From: Xylocopa sonorina
Taxonomy: Eukaryota; Arthropoda; Insecta; Hymenoptera; Apidae
Assembly: GCF_050948175.1 (NCBI RefSeq)
Contig: NC_135209.1
Location: 1,736,001 to 1,800,000 of the forward strand
Reading direction: 5' to 3'
DNA: 64,000 bases
The notes beneath the pieces are model-generated. The model saw nothing but the letters and a program-made list of their open reading frames with translations, did no database searches and had not been told where the DNA came from. This document shows, piece by piece, positions 23,591 through 33,968 of the stretch (the stretch's first letter is position 1; every line of letters begins with the position of its first letter). The position numbers were made by a program, and so were the translations under genes.

Positions 23591-24114
23591 TAAGAGAGCA
23601 CAACGTTCCACAAGTACGGTGATGAAGAAGGAAACGGATGGTTAGAACAATGGATTATCGTTTTAGGATAACGTCGCGGAAAAGTACGTTTCTGAATGGA
23701 TCAGGTCGCGCTGATTGATTGATTGATCGCGATATTGTTTAGACACGGAACGTCATCGCGGTGTCACGATAGAGGATAATCGGTAATGGACAGATCGGCG
23801 ATACAGGATTTAGGTAATGATGTGCGTAATCCGCTAATGGATCCCTTTCTTGTCGCTGTGAGCTAACAACGAGCCAGGATGATTATCGCGAGGCGAGATT
23901 ACGCTTCGTCAGAAGAAGACGACGTCCCTTTATTTAACATTCGATCAAAACGAGAGATTGACGATTGTATTTCGTTGAAAAAAAATTAATTAAAGCGTCA
24001 AGTTGAATCGAGATCGAGGAAGCTACGAAATATTATGTTGATACAAAAGGAATGTTGGTTTTTATGTGGTTGAATTTTATCTTTGAAATTTTAATAAATT
24101 TTAAAATAAACATC
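23591..24114. other. Single-copy segment of intermediate GC
   Basis: Bases 23600-23930 are of moderate GC with many TAAT and GATCG words, which would suit a cis-regulatory sequence. There is no open frame of interest. The rest is an AT-rich flank. Confidence 0.4.
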
Positions 24115-24560
24115 TTCAACTCTAAAAGCTTCAAAGCTCAGGGCTTCAACTCTCAAAGCTTCAGATTTCAGAGCTGAAAACTTCAGATCTCAAAGCTTTA
24201 ACTCTCGAAGCTTCAACTCTCGAAGCTTCAACTTTCAAAGCTTCAACTCTCAAAGCTTCATCTCTCAAACCTTCAACTCCCAAACCTTCAACTCTCAAAC
24301 CTTCAACTCTCAAACCTTCAACTCTCAAACCTTCAACTTTTAAAGCTTCAAAGCTGAAAACCTCAGATCTAAGAGCTTCAACTCTTAAAGCTTCAAAGTT
24401 CAAGGCTACAACTTTCAAAGCTTCAAATCTCAGAGCTTCAGAGCTGAAAACTTCAGATCTCAAAGCTTTAACTCTCAAAGTTTCAACTCTCATAGCTTGT
24501 AAGCTCAAAACTACAACTCTCAAAGCTTGTAAACTCAAAACTACAACTCTCAAAACTTGT
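24115..24560. repeat. 15-bp minisatellite, CTTCAACTCTCAAAG unit
   Basis: About 29 copies of a CTTCAACTCTCAAAG-type 15-mer run head-to-tail with drift. Since 15 is a multiple of three, one minus-strand frame stays open for 130 codons and reads as a pentad of the type (L/V)(R/K)VE(A/G). No start context, exon signal or flanking gene supports translation, so it is annotated as a repeat. The unit contains AAGCTT in many copies. Confidence 0.92.
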
Positions 24561-25140
24561 AAACTATGCTTGAAAAACCAAGACGATGTCTACAACGCCT
24601 TGAATCTCGTTGACAACATTCTACTGATTCTAATGATTCTTATTTTGTTTAAGAAAATTGATTAGAAAAAAGAGTTATGGTCGTTTAAAAGTGAAGGTTC
24701 AAAACCAACATCTCTATTGCACCAACCTAATATAAATGAAACAACATTCATTTTTCGTCGTACCAAGTTGAGAACTTTAACTTGCGCCGTTTAATTAAAG
24801 AGCATTCGAATTATATTTTATTCGATGGCTTTTTAAACGTTTCTTTGCGCAGCATCTGTTTTAATTACGTTTCTTGCGCAAAAAGACTGGGTTTTCCTAA
24901 TGAAACTGCTGGTCCGCTTATTAGCAAGGAACTTTCTTGCGCACATGCTCGTTCGATGTAATTCGATCGTGACTTTACCGGATGCTTCGAGGGTCCTTTA
25001 ACGATCCTTAACGACACCAGCTATCGTAATACGCGAGTGCAGTCGAGAGACGCAGTTGCGAGTGCTTTTAGTTTGTGTTCACGCTGTTGCTTGCGAATTC
25101 TGTCCTTTCCTTTTTGATTCGTCGTTAAATCTTAGTTACT
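24561..25140. other. Single-copy segment
   Basis: It is AT-rich on the left and of intermediate GC at 24780-25090. No coding frame, RNA gene or repeat was recognised. Confidence 0.4.
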
Positions 25141-25770
25141 TAAATAATTTTAGTTACTTATTTCAGTGATGATTCACTTTGGTTAATATTGCAATCCTCT
25201 TTCGCTAATTTTCTGGAGAAATAAAATATCGCAAACAAATTACAAATTATAATATTTGTTGATTACTTCAGCAAAGATTCGTTTGGACTGATTATTGCAA
25301 TTCTCTTTCACTAATTTTCTGTAGAAATAAAATATCCCGAACAAATTACAAATTATAATATTTGTTACTTATTTCAGTGATGATTCACTTTGGTTAATAT
25401 TGCAATTCTTTTTCGCTAATTTTCTGTAGAAATGAAATATCGCAAACAAATTACAAATTATAATATTTGTTGATTATTTCAGTGAAGATTCACTTTGGTT
25501 AATATTATTATTCTCTTTTGCTAATTTTCTGTAGAAATAAAATATCGCAAACAAATTACAAATTATAATATTTGTTAATTATTTCAGTGAAGATTCACTT
25601 TGATTAATATTACAATTCTCTTCCGTTAATTTTCTGTAGAAATGAAATATCGCAAACAAATTACAAATTATAATATTTGTTGATTATTTCAACAAAGATT
25701 TATTTCGACTAATATTGCAATTCACTTTCACTAATTTTGCAATACAATTTCAATTTGTATTATTTATATT
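25141..25770. repeat. Tandem array, ~105-bp unit
   Basis: TTATTTCAGTGA(T/A)GATTCAC-type boxes begin near 25158, 25263, 25369, 25474, 25580 and 25684. Units share AATTTTCTGTAGAAAT, ATATCGCAAACAAATTAC and AAATTATAATATTTGTT. The period is 105-106 bp and copies are about 90-95% alike. Each unit has a branch-like TTATTTCAG that mimics a 3' splice site. Confidence 0.95.
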
Positions 25771-26080
25771 ATTTTCTGCGGAAATAATCAATGTCTAATA
25801 TTTTAATTTCTTTTTAAATTTTCATGGTCTTTGAAAAATCAGAATTTCTGTCTCTTTGTTTAATAAACTAAAGCACCACTTCTAAAACAACTTGTATCAT
25901 TCTTCTAACACATTTTTAATACATATACGTATTTTTCTTTTCGCTACGATTTCTATAAAATTTTGTCTTCGTCTCATTTGATTTTTATGAAATTTCTATG
26001 GAATTAATTAATGTCTCCACAAAAGGCATATAAAAAATTAATATACCTAGAGTTGTATAATTTTATATGGGATGCAATCA
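25771..26080. other. AT-rich spacer
   Basis: No period, gene or element was recognised. A TTAA-flanked element starts directly after it. Confidence 0.4.
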
Positions 26081-26744
26081 TTAACCCTTTAACTATGGTT
26101 ACTTTTAGCGCAGGCTAAAGAAAAAAACAAAAAGGAAAATATTTCGCTAAAATCAAATCGTAATACTAAACAATATAATTCTAATTATTTTATAAATTGC
26201 AAAAAGCGTGCAAAGTAAGAAAGCATCGCATGATAAAGTGTAAGCGTGCAAGTTTTTATTACAGAAAAAATTCATACTAAAACTAAGTTACAGAAACTCT
26301 GTTACCCTGTTCCTCCTCAAAACTAAACTTTTATCTTATACTAGAATAAGAAGAGAAGAAAAAATATAAATATAAACGCAAGTTTTTATTACAGAAACCA
26401 AAAATCTAAAAATGTATACTAAGACTAAGTTACAGAAACTCTGTTACCCTCTTCTTCCTCAAAACTAAACTTTTATCTTATACTAGAACAAAAATAGGAT
26501 GAAAAATAAAAGCATGTCGACCAACAAAATGAAAATAAACACACAAAGATTTTAATCTCATATTATTGAAGGAATATCCTACTTAAAAAAGATTCTCTTC
26601 ACTGCATTAATTTCATTTTTATTTCAGTGGCATAATAATCGATAGCCACTGTTTAATATTAGCAAAAATTTAATATCTTACTTGTAATCACGTCTTGAGC
26701 TTCAATTTTAGTGTTTCTGAGCTGCAATCACAGTTAAAGGGTTG
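26081..26744. mobile_element. TTAA-type miniature element with CCCTTTAACT(A/G)TG termini
   Basis: The left end TTAACCCTTTAACTATGG at 26081 is matched in reverse complement by CAGTTAAAGGGTTG at 26731-26744. A TTAA target followed by CCC is the hallmark of piggyBac-like elements. The interior has no transposase frame and includes a duplicated ~120-bp block (GCAAGTTTTTATTACAGAAA near 26250 and 26380, then TTACAGAAACTCTGTTACCC twice). The right TTAA has decayed to TTG(T), so this assignment is an inference from the termini. Confidence 0.5.
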
Positions 26745-27265
26745 TGGAGGGTGTGAGAGCACTAAAAAAAAACAAATATTTTTTAATAATTTTAGTAGTC
26801 ACAGTTAAAGGGTTGCAGAGCACTAAAAAAACGAATATTGTTGGATGATCTTAGTAGTTACAGTTAAAGGGTTGCAGAGGGTGTGCGAGCACTGAAAAAA
26901 CAAACATTGTTGGATGACTCTAGTAGCCACAGTTAAAGGGTTGCAGAGCACTAAAAAAACGAATATTTTTGGAAGATTTTAGTAGTAAAAGTTAAAGGTT
27001 TGCAGAGCATTAAAAAAACCAACATTGTTGTGAATGATTTTGGTAATCACAGTTAAAGTGTTGAAGATGGTGTATGAGCATTAAAAAACGAATAAACGAA
27101 TCTTTCGCATGATTTCAGTAGTTATAAATAAAGGGTTGCAGAGACTGTGCAAGCACTAAAAAAACGAATATTGTTGGACGATTTTAGTAGTCACTTAATT
27201 GATTCAATTCACTATAATTAAAGGGTTGCAGAGCACTAAAAAAACAAATATTGTTGTCCCAGTTA
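26733..27265. repeat. Tandem array carrying the AGTTAAAGGGTTGCAGAG terminus
   Basis: About eight copies of CAGTTAAAGGGTTG(C/T)(A/G)GAG followed by GCACTAAAAAAAC, (A/G)AATATTGTTGGATGA and TTTAGTAGTCA occur at 60-80 bp spacing. Each copy begins with the sequence of the right terminus of the element ending at 26744, as though that end had been amplified. The array stops about 95 bases before the coding exon. Confidence 0.9.
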
Positions 27266-27360
27266 AAGGATTGCGTATCACTAAAAAAAGAACATTCTCA
27301 GACAATTTTAGCAATCGACGATTATCGTGATCAGCGAGATAAAAGGGTGACATTTTCCAG

Positions 27361-27656
27361 GGGCTCTTTGGTGATGTACGACAGCGCTAGCTGTTCGTAC
27401 GCAGGTGCGCTCGAATTAAAGGGAGCCTCCGGGGCTGGAGCGGCAGCCGCGGCCGCTGGCGTAACCGCGGCCAGCGTCAAGCAAGAGAATTGGCCGTACC
27501 GCGGTCTGACCTGCGGTAGCACCTTCCAAAGGCTCAAGGAGAGCGTCGACAAGGCGAAACAGGCGCTCGCTGACCGCGGCGGATACCTCTCGGGGGCTTT
27601 CTCGCCGCCGCCACGTGCCAATCCATCCGCCATTTCGCCAACCGCCTCCATCACCG
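27361..27656 (+). CDS. Coding exon of an unidentified, probably nuclear regulatory protein
   Basis: This is the only convincing coding sequence. It is bounded by an acceptor (CATTTTCCAG, exon from 27361) and a consensus donor (ACCG|GTGAGT, GT at 27657), giving 296 bases that start with the last base of a codon and end after the first base of the next. An ATG at 27374 (G at -3) begins MYDSASCSYAGALELKG. If the upstream exon is untranslated, this is the start, leaving 94 codons here. An Ala/Gly-rich stretch with six consecutive Ala follows, then VKQENWPYRGLTC, an amphipathic FQRLKESVDKAKQALADRGG segment, and a Pro/Ser-rich tail (SPPPRANPSAISPT). Codon third positions are GC-rich, unlike the AT-rich flanks. 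An alternative acceptor is TTTTAG at 27306-27311. The VKQE (sumoylation-like) site and low-complexity Ala/Pro composition suggest a transcription factor N-terminus, but no DNA-binding domain is present and I do not recognise the gene. No partner exon was found in the window. Confidence 0.7.
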
Positions 27657-27831
27657 GTGAGTCCTCCAGAAAGAACCTTAAATACCATACAATTTCCCTT
27701 GGTGTACTCTATTTTGAATATCGCGTGTGTGTATTTGACTGAGAAAGATTTTTTTGCAATACCTATAAACAAATTTCTGTAGTCTCTATCGTTCAGTCGC
27801 TTCTGTAATTTTTGTAAGTCGATGTTTTCTA

Positions 27832-28610
27832 GCTGAGCGCTTGGACATGGAATTTGTACATCTTCATGCTTCGAGGAATTCTAGGATTTGGAGTTTAGAA
27901 AGTTGTGTTTTTGTCGAAGTCAATATTTTGTAGCTAAATACTTTGATGTGGAATTTATACAACTTTCTATTTTGAAGAGTTCTAATTTTCGAATTTAGAA
28001 TGTTGTGTCTTTGTCTAAATCAATATTTCTGAGTTGAACGCTTCGACGTGGAATTTGTACATCTTCATGGTTCGAAGAATTCTAATTTTCGAATTTAGAA
28101 CGTTGTGTTCTTGTCTGAGACAATATTATTTAGCTGAATGCTTCGACGTGGAATTTATACACCTTCCTGCTTTAAGGAATTCTAATTTTCGAATTTAGAA
28201 CGTTGTGTCTTCGTCTAAGACAATATTTTGTAGCTAAATGCTTCGATGTGGAATTTATACAACTTTCTACTTTGAAGAATTCTAATTTTCGAATTTAGAA
28301 TGTTGTGTCTTTGTTTAAATCAATATTTCTGAGCTAAATGCTTCGACGTGGAATTTGTACACCTTGCCTCGAGAAATCCTAATTCTTGAATTTAAAACGT
28401 TGTGCCTTTGTCTAAGTCACTATTTTGTTGCTAAATGCTTCGATATGGAATTTATACAACTTTCTACTTTGAAGAATTCTAATTGGCAAATTTAGAACGT
28501 TATGTCTTTGTCTAAGTCAATATTTTCTATCTAAATGCTTCGACGTGGAATTTACATACCTTTCTACTTCAAAGAATTCCAATTCTCAAATACTGAAGGT
28601 TACGTCTTCG
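27832..28610. repeat. Tandem array, ~100-bp unit, in the presumed intron
   Basis: GCT(A/G)AATGCTTCGA(C/T)(G/A)TGGAA boxes recur near 27834, 27932, 28032, 28132, 28232, 28332, 28431 and 28530, a 98-100 bp period. Units share GAATTCTAATTTTCGAATTT and GTTGTGTCTTTGTCTAA. Copies are 85-95% alike. The array starts 175 bases after the splice donor at 27657. Confidence 0.95.
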
Positions 28611-29099
28611 CTCAAACCTCGTTAGCTCGCTTCAGCCGCAGCAAGAATAGTAATTAAAAATTATTCGAGCCTTTATCCAACGTTACTCTTCATTAACGCG
28701 TACAAAGTAGGAACAGCAAAGAGGCCAAGAGTTCAGCAGGAAGCAGATACCATGTACGATCCGCGAGTCATAGGTTCGTCACGCAACCCCTTTTACCAAC
28801 GATGATATACAGCTGGCTAGAAAGTAGTCAGCGCAGAGGGGGAAAAATAGAGGGATTTAAAAGTGAAATGAAATGAAAATCATCGGGAACATTATCTTAC
28901 CCACTGACTGCCTCTGTTCTTGACACGAGCTTACGCGTAATCGAGTCGCGTGCGTTTCTTTTTACTCGCAACTCACGTGATCTATGACCAACGTAGGAAA
29001 TGTTCGAGCAACAACACCATCTGTTGACGCGTTTCGTCGATACGATCGATCAAATCGACCATCACGATTGGAATATCGACGTCGTTGGTCAAAGCAATT
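28611..29099. other. Single-copy segment of intermediate GC
   Basis: A non-repetitive stretch lies inside the presumed intron between two arrays. It has no supported open frame. Many CGAT words occur at 29020-29090. It is a candidate intronic regulatory region, on position only. Confidence 0.4.
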
Positions 29100-29760
29100 C
29101 GAGCACTGAAAAAACAAATATTGTTGGATGACTTTAGTAGTCACAGTTAAAGGGTTGTAGAGCACTAAAAAAACGAATATCTTTGGATCACTTTAGTAGT
29201 CACAGTTAAAAGTTTGCAGAGCATTGAAAAAACAAACTTTGTTGAATGATTTTGGTAATCACATTTAAAAGGTTGCAAAGGGTGTATGAGATAAAGATTT
29301 GCAGAGCATTAAAAGAACAAACATTGTTGAATAATTTTAGGAGTCACAGTTAAAGGGTTGTAGAGCACTAAAAAAACGAATATCTTTGGATCACTTTAGT
29401 AGTCAAAGTTAAAGGTTTGCAGAGCATTGAAAAAACAAACTTTGTTGAATGATTTTGGTAATCACATTTAAAGGGTTGCAAAGGGTGTATGAGATAAAGA
29501 TTTGCAGAGCATTCAAAGAATAAACATTGTTGAATAATTTTAGTAGTCTCAGTTAAAGGGTTGCAAAGGGTGTACAAGAACTGAAAAACGTATATTCTTG
29601 CATGATGTCAGTAGTTATAATTAAAGGGTTGCAGAGAGTGTGCGAGCACTAAAAAGACGAATATTTTTGGATCACTTTAGTAGTTGAAGGTACAGGTTCG
29701 CAGAGCATTAAAAAAACAAACTTTGTTGAATGATCTTGGTAATCACATGTAAAGGGTTGA
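29100..29760. repeat. Second tandem array of the AGTTAAAGGGTTG family
   Basis: The unit is the same as in the array at 26733-27265: GCACT(A/G)AAAAAAC, AATAT(T/C)(G/T)TTGGAT, TTTAGTAGTCACAG and TTAAAGGGTTG. There are roughly nine copies with more decay, and a ~230-bp stretch (29137-29370) is repeated as a block (29346-29580). It lies on the other side of the exon, so the two arrays bracket it. Confidence 0.9.
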
Positions 29761-30044
29761 GTCACTCGAGTTCCCACAACCCTCGAATCGACCGTTTCGA
29801 TCTTAACTTCTCGATCAAACGCGATTTTAGCGTACGTTCTCTCGCGCAGCTCGTTGGTGGTAATTAAAACTGACTTGTTCAGACTGTTACACCGGAATTG
29901 GTAAGGGAAACGAGTTAAACAGGAAGTCAGAAATAGCACGCGAGACGAGTGTGTCCGTAATTGTACGCTTCTTTTAGAAATGCGACACGAGATCTATAGA
30001 TCTCTCGTTGATTGACGAATGAAACGCGAGATACGTTTAATTCT
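29761..30044. other. Single-copy GC-moderate segment
   Basis: No gene, RNA or repeat was recognised. It separates two repeat blocks. Confidence 0.4.
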
Positions 30045-30440
30045 TGCATAACGAAAGGATTTTTTTAATCTAATTGTGGAAAAAGAAGCTTCAGAACTAA
30101 CTCTGTTACTGTATGCCACAGTTTTTCAAATTGTCTGTCTGCTTTGTTATTAAAAATTGAAAAATGTTTCTTTTATAGGTATAACATACAAAATGTTATT
30201 CCATAACGAAAGGATTTTTTAAATCTAATTGTGGAAGAAGAAGCTTCAGAACTAACTCTGTTACTGCATGCCACAGTTTTTCAAATTGTCTATCTGCTTC
30301 GTTATTAAAAATTGAAAAAGGTTTCTTTTATAGGTATAACATACAAAATGTTATTTATCTAATATATTTGTGTAAAAAAAGTTTAAATTTGAGAAGTGTT
30401 GGCGATAAGAAAAATTTAGGAAACACTATTGCACCTCCAA
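30045..30440. repeat. Two-copy repeat, ~155 bp, plus a tail
   Basis: ATAACGAAAGGATTTTTT at 30049 recurs at 30204. Both copies continue through GAAGCTTCAGAACTAACTCT and ATTGAAAAA(T/G)GTTTCTTTTA to ATAACATACAAAATGTTATT. The tail to 30430 resembles sequence at 42.9-43.9 kb (ATTGAAAAACGTTTCTC and GGATAAGAGAAATT phrases), so this is a dispersed repeat family with at least two loci in the window. Confidence 0.9.
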
Positions 30441-31230
30441 ACAAAAATTTCTCTGAGAGTGGATAATTCTTTACCATAGCAAACTTTTGAAGCAAACAAA
30501 TCTCGATCACCCCTTCAAATTCCTAAATTATCCTTCTCACTGCCCTCTTTCTACTACCCTACACACCAACCCTTGAAAACAACAATCTGTGATACTTCCA
30601 TCTGAAACAAAATTTCTATAACAGACACAATTGTTTACCACAGTAAATTTTCCAAGCAAACAAACCTCGATTATTCTTTTTAAATTCTTAAATTATCCTC
30701 CTCACTACCCTCTTTCTACTGCCTTGCACATCATCACTTACAAATAATAATCTGCGATACTTCCATCAAAAACAAAATTTCTATAACAGACACAATTCTT
30801 TACCACAGCAAACCTTCAAGCAAACAAACCACGACCACCCTCTCCAAATTCTTAAATTATCCTCCTCACTACCCTCTTTCTATTGCCTTGCACACCATCA
30901 CTTACAACCCACAATCTGCGATACTTCCATCCAAAACAAAATTTCTATAACAGACACCATTCTTTTTCACAGTAAATCTTCCAATCACCCTTTTCAAATT
31001 CCTAAATTCTCTTTCTACTACCCTACACACTTACAAGCCACAATCTGCAACACTTCCACCCAATAATTCCCATTCACAAAATAAAAAAAAGAAGAGAGTG
31101 AAGAACGCAAGAAAAACGGGACAATTATCCTTTTCACTACCCTCTTTCTACTACCCTGCACACTTACAAACCACAATCTGCAACACTTCCATCCGATAAT
31201 TCCCATTCGCAAAATAAAAATAAAAAAAAC
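30441..31230. repeat. Tandem array, ~164-bp unit, A/C-rich
   Basis: TTCTATAACAGACAC(A/C)(A/C)TT recurs at 30614, 30779 and 30943, a 164-165 bp period. Units share CTTCAAGCAAACAAACC, CTCACTACCCTCTTTCTACT and AATCTGCGATACTTCCATC. Near 31010 and 31142 a shortened unit ending CCCATTC(A/G)CAAAATAAAAA is repeated at ~129 bp. Confidence 0.93.
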
Positions 31231-31680
31231 GCGAGGAACGCAAGAAAAAAGGGTCGAAACAGGGAAAAAGGATAAATAAATAAATAAAAGAGGAAAATCT
31301 CGGGCGCAATAATTTGTCAGACGAGTGGCGGCGGCGATACCGGCGCGGCCTGACTGTTGCTCTTCGTTGTCGCCGATTTCCGATTGTTTTTTTAAAGCGC
31401 CGGTCGCAGAGGACATTAATTACCCGGCCAGTGTAAATCACGTTATCTACCGCCCACGCCTGCTCCAACGGCGGTGTGGCAGGGGGCAAAGAGGGGGAGG
31501 TGGTTGCTCGAAACAGCAGGAGGAGGAGGAGGCGGACGGTGCAACGACGGGGTGCATTGCACGAGGGTTGCACCGCTGCCAACTGAGCAAAACGGTCGTC
31601 GACTGCCGCTCTCTACGGCCACACCAATATCCTGCACGCTCCTCGGAAATTTATCGCACGCCCACGCTTGAAAACTTTCG
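31231..31680. other. GC-rich single-copy island
   Basis: A very GC-rich block contains a GGAGGAGGAGGAGG run near 31520. Frames are open on both strands across 31325-31670 with no domain recognised. The repeat array that follows carries a copy of its right edge (GAATTCGTGCGAGGCTATCG), so part of the island edge was captured and multiplied. Confidence 0.45.
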
Positions 31681-33060
31681 CGCGTCTTTCTGCCAGAGGA
31701 AGAATTCGTGCGAGGCTATCGTTTTGATGCACTGCCCTCGATGTTTGTGAAATAAGAGGAACTTTCGATGGATGACGATTAATCTCGTTGAAGAGTAAAT
31801 AAGAGAAATCAACAAGGGAATTATTGGTATGATCTGTTTTATTAATTATTGAGAAGATTGTATACTTGAAACGAATTAGAGATTGTAATAATTCAAAAAC
31901 GAATTGTCTCAAAGAAACTTGAAGTAAAAGAAACACTCGATGGATGACGATTAATCTCGAGGAAGAGTAAATAAGAGAAATCAACAAGGGAATTATTGGT
32001 ATGATCTGTTTTATTAATTATTGAGAAGATTGTATACTTGAAACGAATTAGAGATTGTAATAATTCAAAAACGAATTGTCTCAAAGAAACTTGAAGTAAA
32101 AGAAACACTCGATGGATGACGATTAATCTCGTGGATGAGTAAATATGAGGAGTTAACAAGGGAATTGTAATATGAATCCTCTTTGTAAAATTGAAGGAAT
32201 TATTAGGATGGTCTGTTTTATTAATTATTGAGAAGGTTTGTGAATTATTGAGGAAACTTCCGCGCTTCTGTCTGCCAGGCTGGACGCTCTGCTCGCGAAA
32301 GAATTCGTGCGAGGCTATCGTTTTGATGCACTGCCCTCGCTGTTTGCGAGGTAAGAGGAACTTTCGATGGATGACGATTAATCTCGTGGACGAGTAAATA
32401 AGAGAAATCAACAAGGGAATTGTAATATGAATGCTCTTTGTAAAATTGAAAGAATTGTTGGTATGATCTGTTTTATTAATTACTGAGAAGATTGTATACT
32501 TGAAACGAATTAGAGATTGTAATAATTAAAAAACGAATTGTCTCAAAGAAACTTGAAGTAAAAGAACCACTCGATGGATGACGATTAATCTCGAGGAAGA
32601 GTAAATAAGAGAAATCAACAAGGGAATTGTAATATGAATCCTCTTTATAAAATTGAATTGCTATCGTTTTGATGCACTACCCTTGCTGTTCGCGAAGTAA
32701 GAGGAACGTTCGATGGATGACGATTAATCTCGTGGATGAGTAAATATGAGGAGTTAACAAGGGAATTGTAATATGAATCCTCTTTGTAAAATTGAAGGAA
32801 TTATTAGGATGGTCTGTTTTATTAATTATTGAGAAGGTTGCATTATTGAAGGTTGAATTATTGAGGAAACTTTCGCGCGTCTTTTTGCCAGGCTGGACGT
32901 TCTGCTCGCGGAAGAATTCGTGCGAGGGTGGATGACGATTTATCTCGTTGAAGAGTAAATAAGAGAAATCAACAAGGGAATTGTAATATGAATCCTCTTT
33001 ATAAAATTGAAGGAATTATTAGTATGATCTGTTTTACTAATTATTGAGAAGATTGGATAG
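31681..33060. repeat. Complex tandem array, 176-bp basic unit
   Basis: CGATGGATGACGATTAATCT begins near 31766, 31939, 32112, 32367, 32573 and 32711. The first steps are about 173-176 bp and later ones include extra blocks. Four units also carry GAATTCGTGCGAGG and a GATGCACTGCCCTCG phrase copied from the island edge at 31700-31745. It is a higher-order mixture of two segment types. Confidence 0.92.
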
Positions 33061-33189
33061 TTATAATATATATTAGTGTAGAGGAATAAATAAGAGGAAT
33101 ATACAAGGAAAAATTGTAAAATGAATTGCTTTTTTAAAATTGGAATGGCTGGTATGATCTGTATTATTTATTGTTGAGAAGATTGTATA
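33061..33189. other. AT-rich junction between two arrays
   Basis: Degenerate copies of the phrases of the preceding array (TTGTATACTTGAAAC, GATTGTAATAATT) grade into the next array. No gene. Confidence 0.5.
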
Positions 33190-33968
33190 CTTGAAACTAA
33201 TTGAGGATTGTAATAATTTAAGAACCAATTGTCCCAAAGAAAATGATTTTCTATTATTAAATGGTCATAGAATTAAACTAAACAGATCTCCATTACCACA
33301 AGCTCTAAGCATGTAAATTTAATACAAAATCAGAACGAAGAGACCAGGATAAGCGGAGGTCCTCGAAAACGAATTGTCCCAAGGAAAATGATTTGGAAAG
33401 TGATTTTCTATTATTAAATGGCCCTAGAATTAAACCAGGTAGATTTCCATTACCATAAACCCCAAACACATCAATTTAGTACAAAATCAGAACGAAGAAA
33501 TCAGGATAAACAGAGATTCTCAAGAATGAATTGTCCCAAGGAAAATGATTTTCTATTATAAAATGGTCATAGAATAAAACCAAATAGATCTCTCAATTAC
33601 CACAAGTCCCAAGCACATCAATTTACTACAAAATCCGAACGAAGAGGCGAGGATAAGCGGAGGTCCTCGAAAACGAATTGTCCCAAGGAAAATGATTTGG
33701 AAAGTGATTTTCTATTATTAAATGGCCCTAGAATTAAACCAGGTAGATTCCCATTACCATAAACCCCAAACACATCAATTTAGTACAAAATCAGAACGAG
33801 GAAATCAGGATAAACAGAGATTCTCAAGAATGAATTGTCCCAAGGAAAATGATTTTCTATTATAAAATGGTCATAGAATAAAACCAAATAGATCTCTCAA
33901 TTACCACAAGTCCCAAACACATCACTTTACTACAAAATCAGAACGAAGAGGCGAGGATAAGCGGAGGT
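33190..33968. repeat. Tandem array with an exact 304-bp dimer
   Basis: CCTCGAAAACG occurs at 33361, 33665 and 33969, two identical 304-base steps. Each dimer holds two ~150-bp monomers (GAATTGTCCCAAGGAAAATG, TAGAAT(T/A)AAACCA, ACAAAATC(A/C)GAACGA). The two dimers are nearly identical base for base, while the two monomers inside a dimer differ by 10-15%. The last phrase runs straight into a single-copy GC island. Confidence 0.94.

Noticed and set aside
32345..32356. Splice-donor-like GAGGTAAGAG and similar words inside arrays
   Set aside because: They recur with the repeat unit and are not paired with acceptors or coding sequence.
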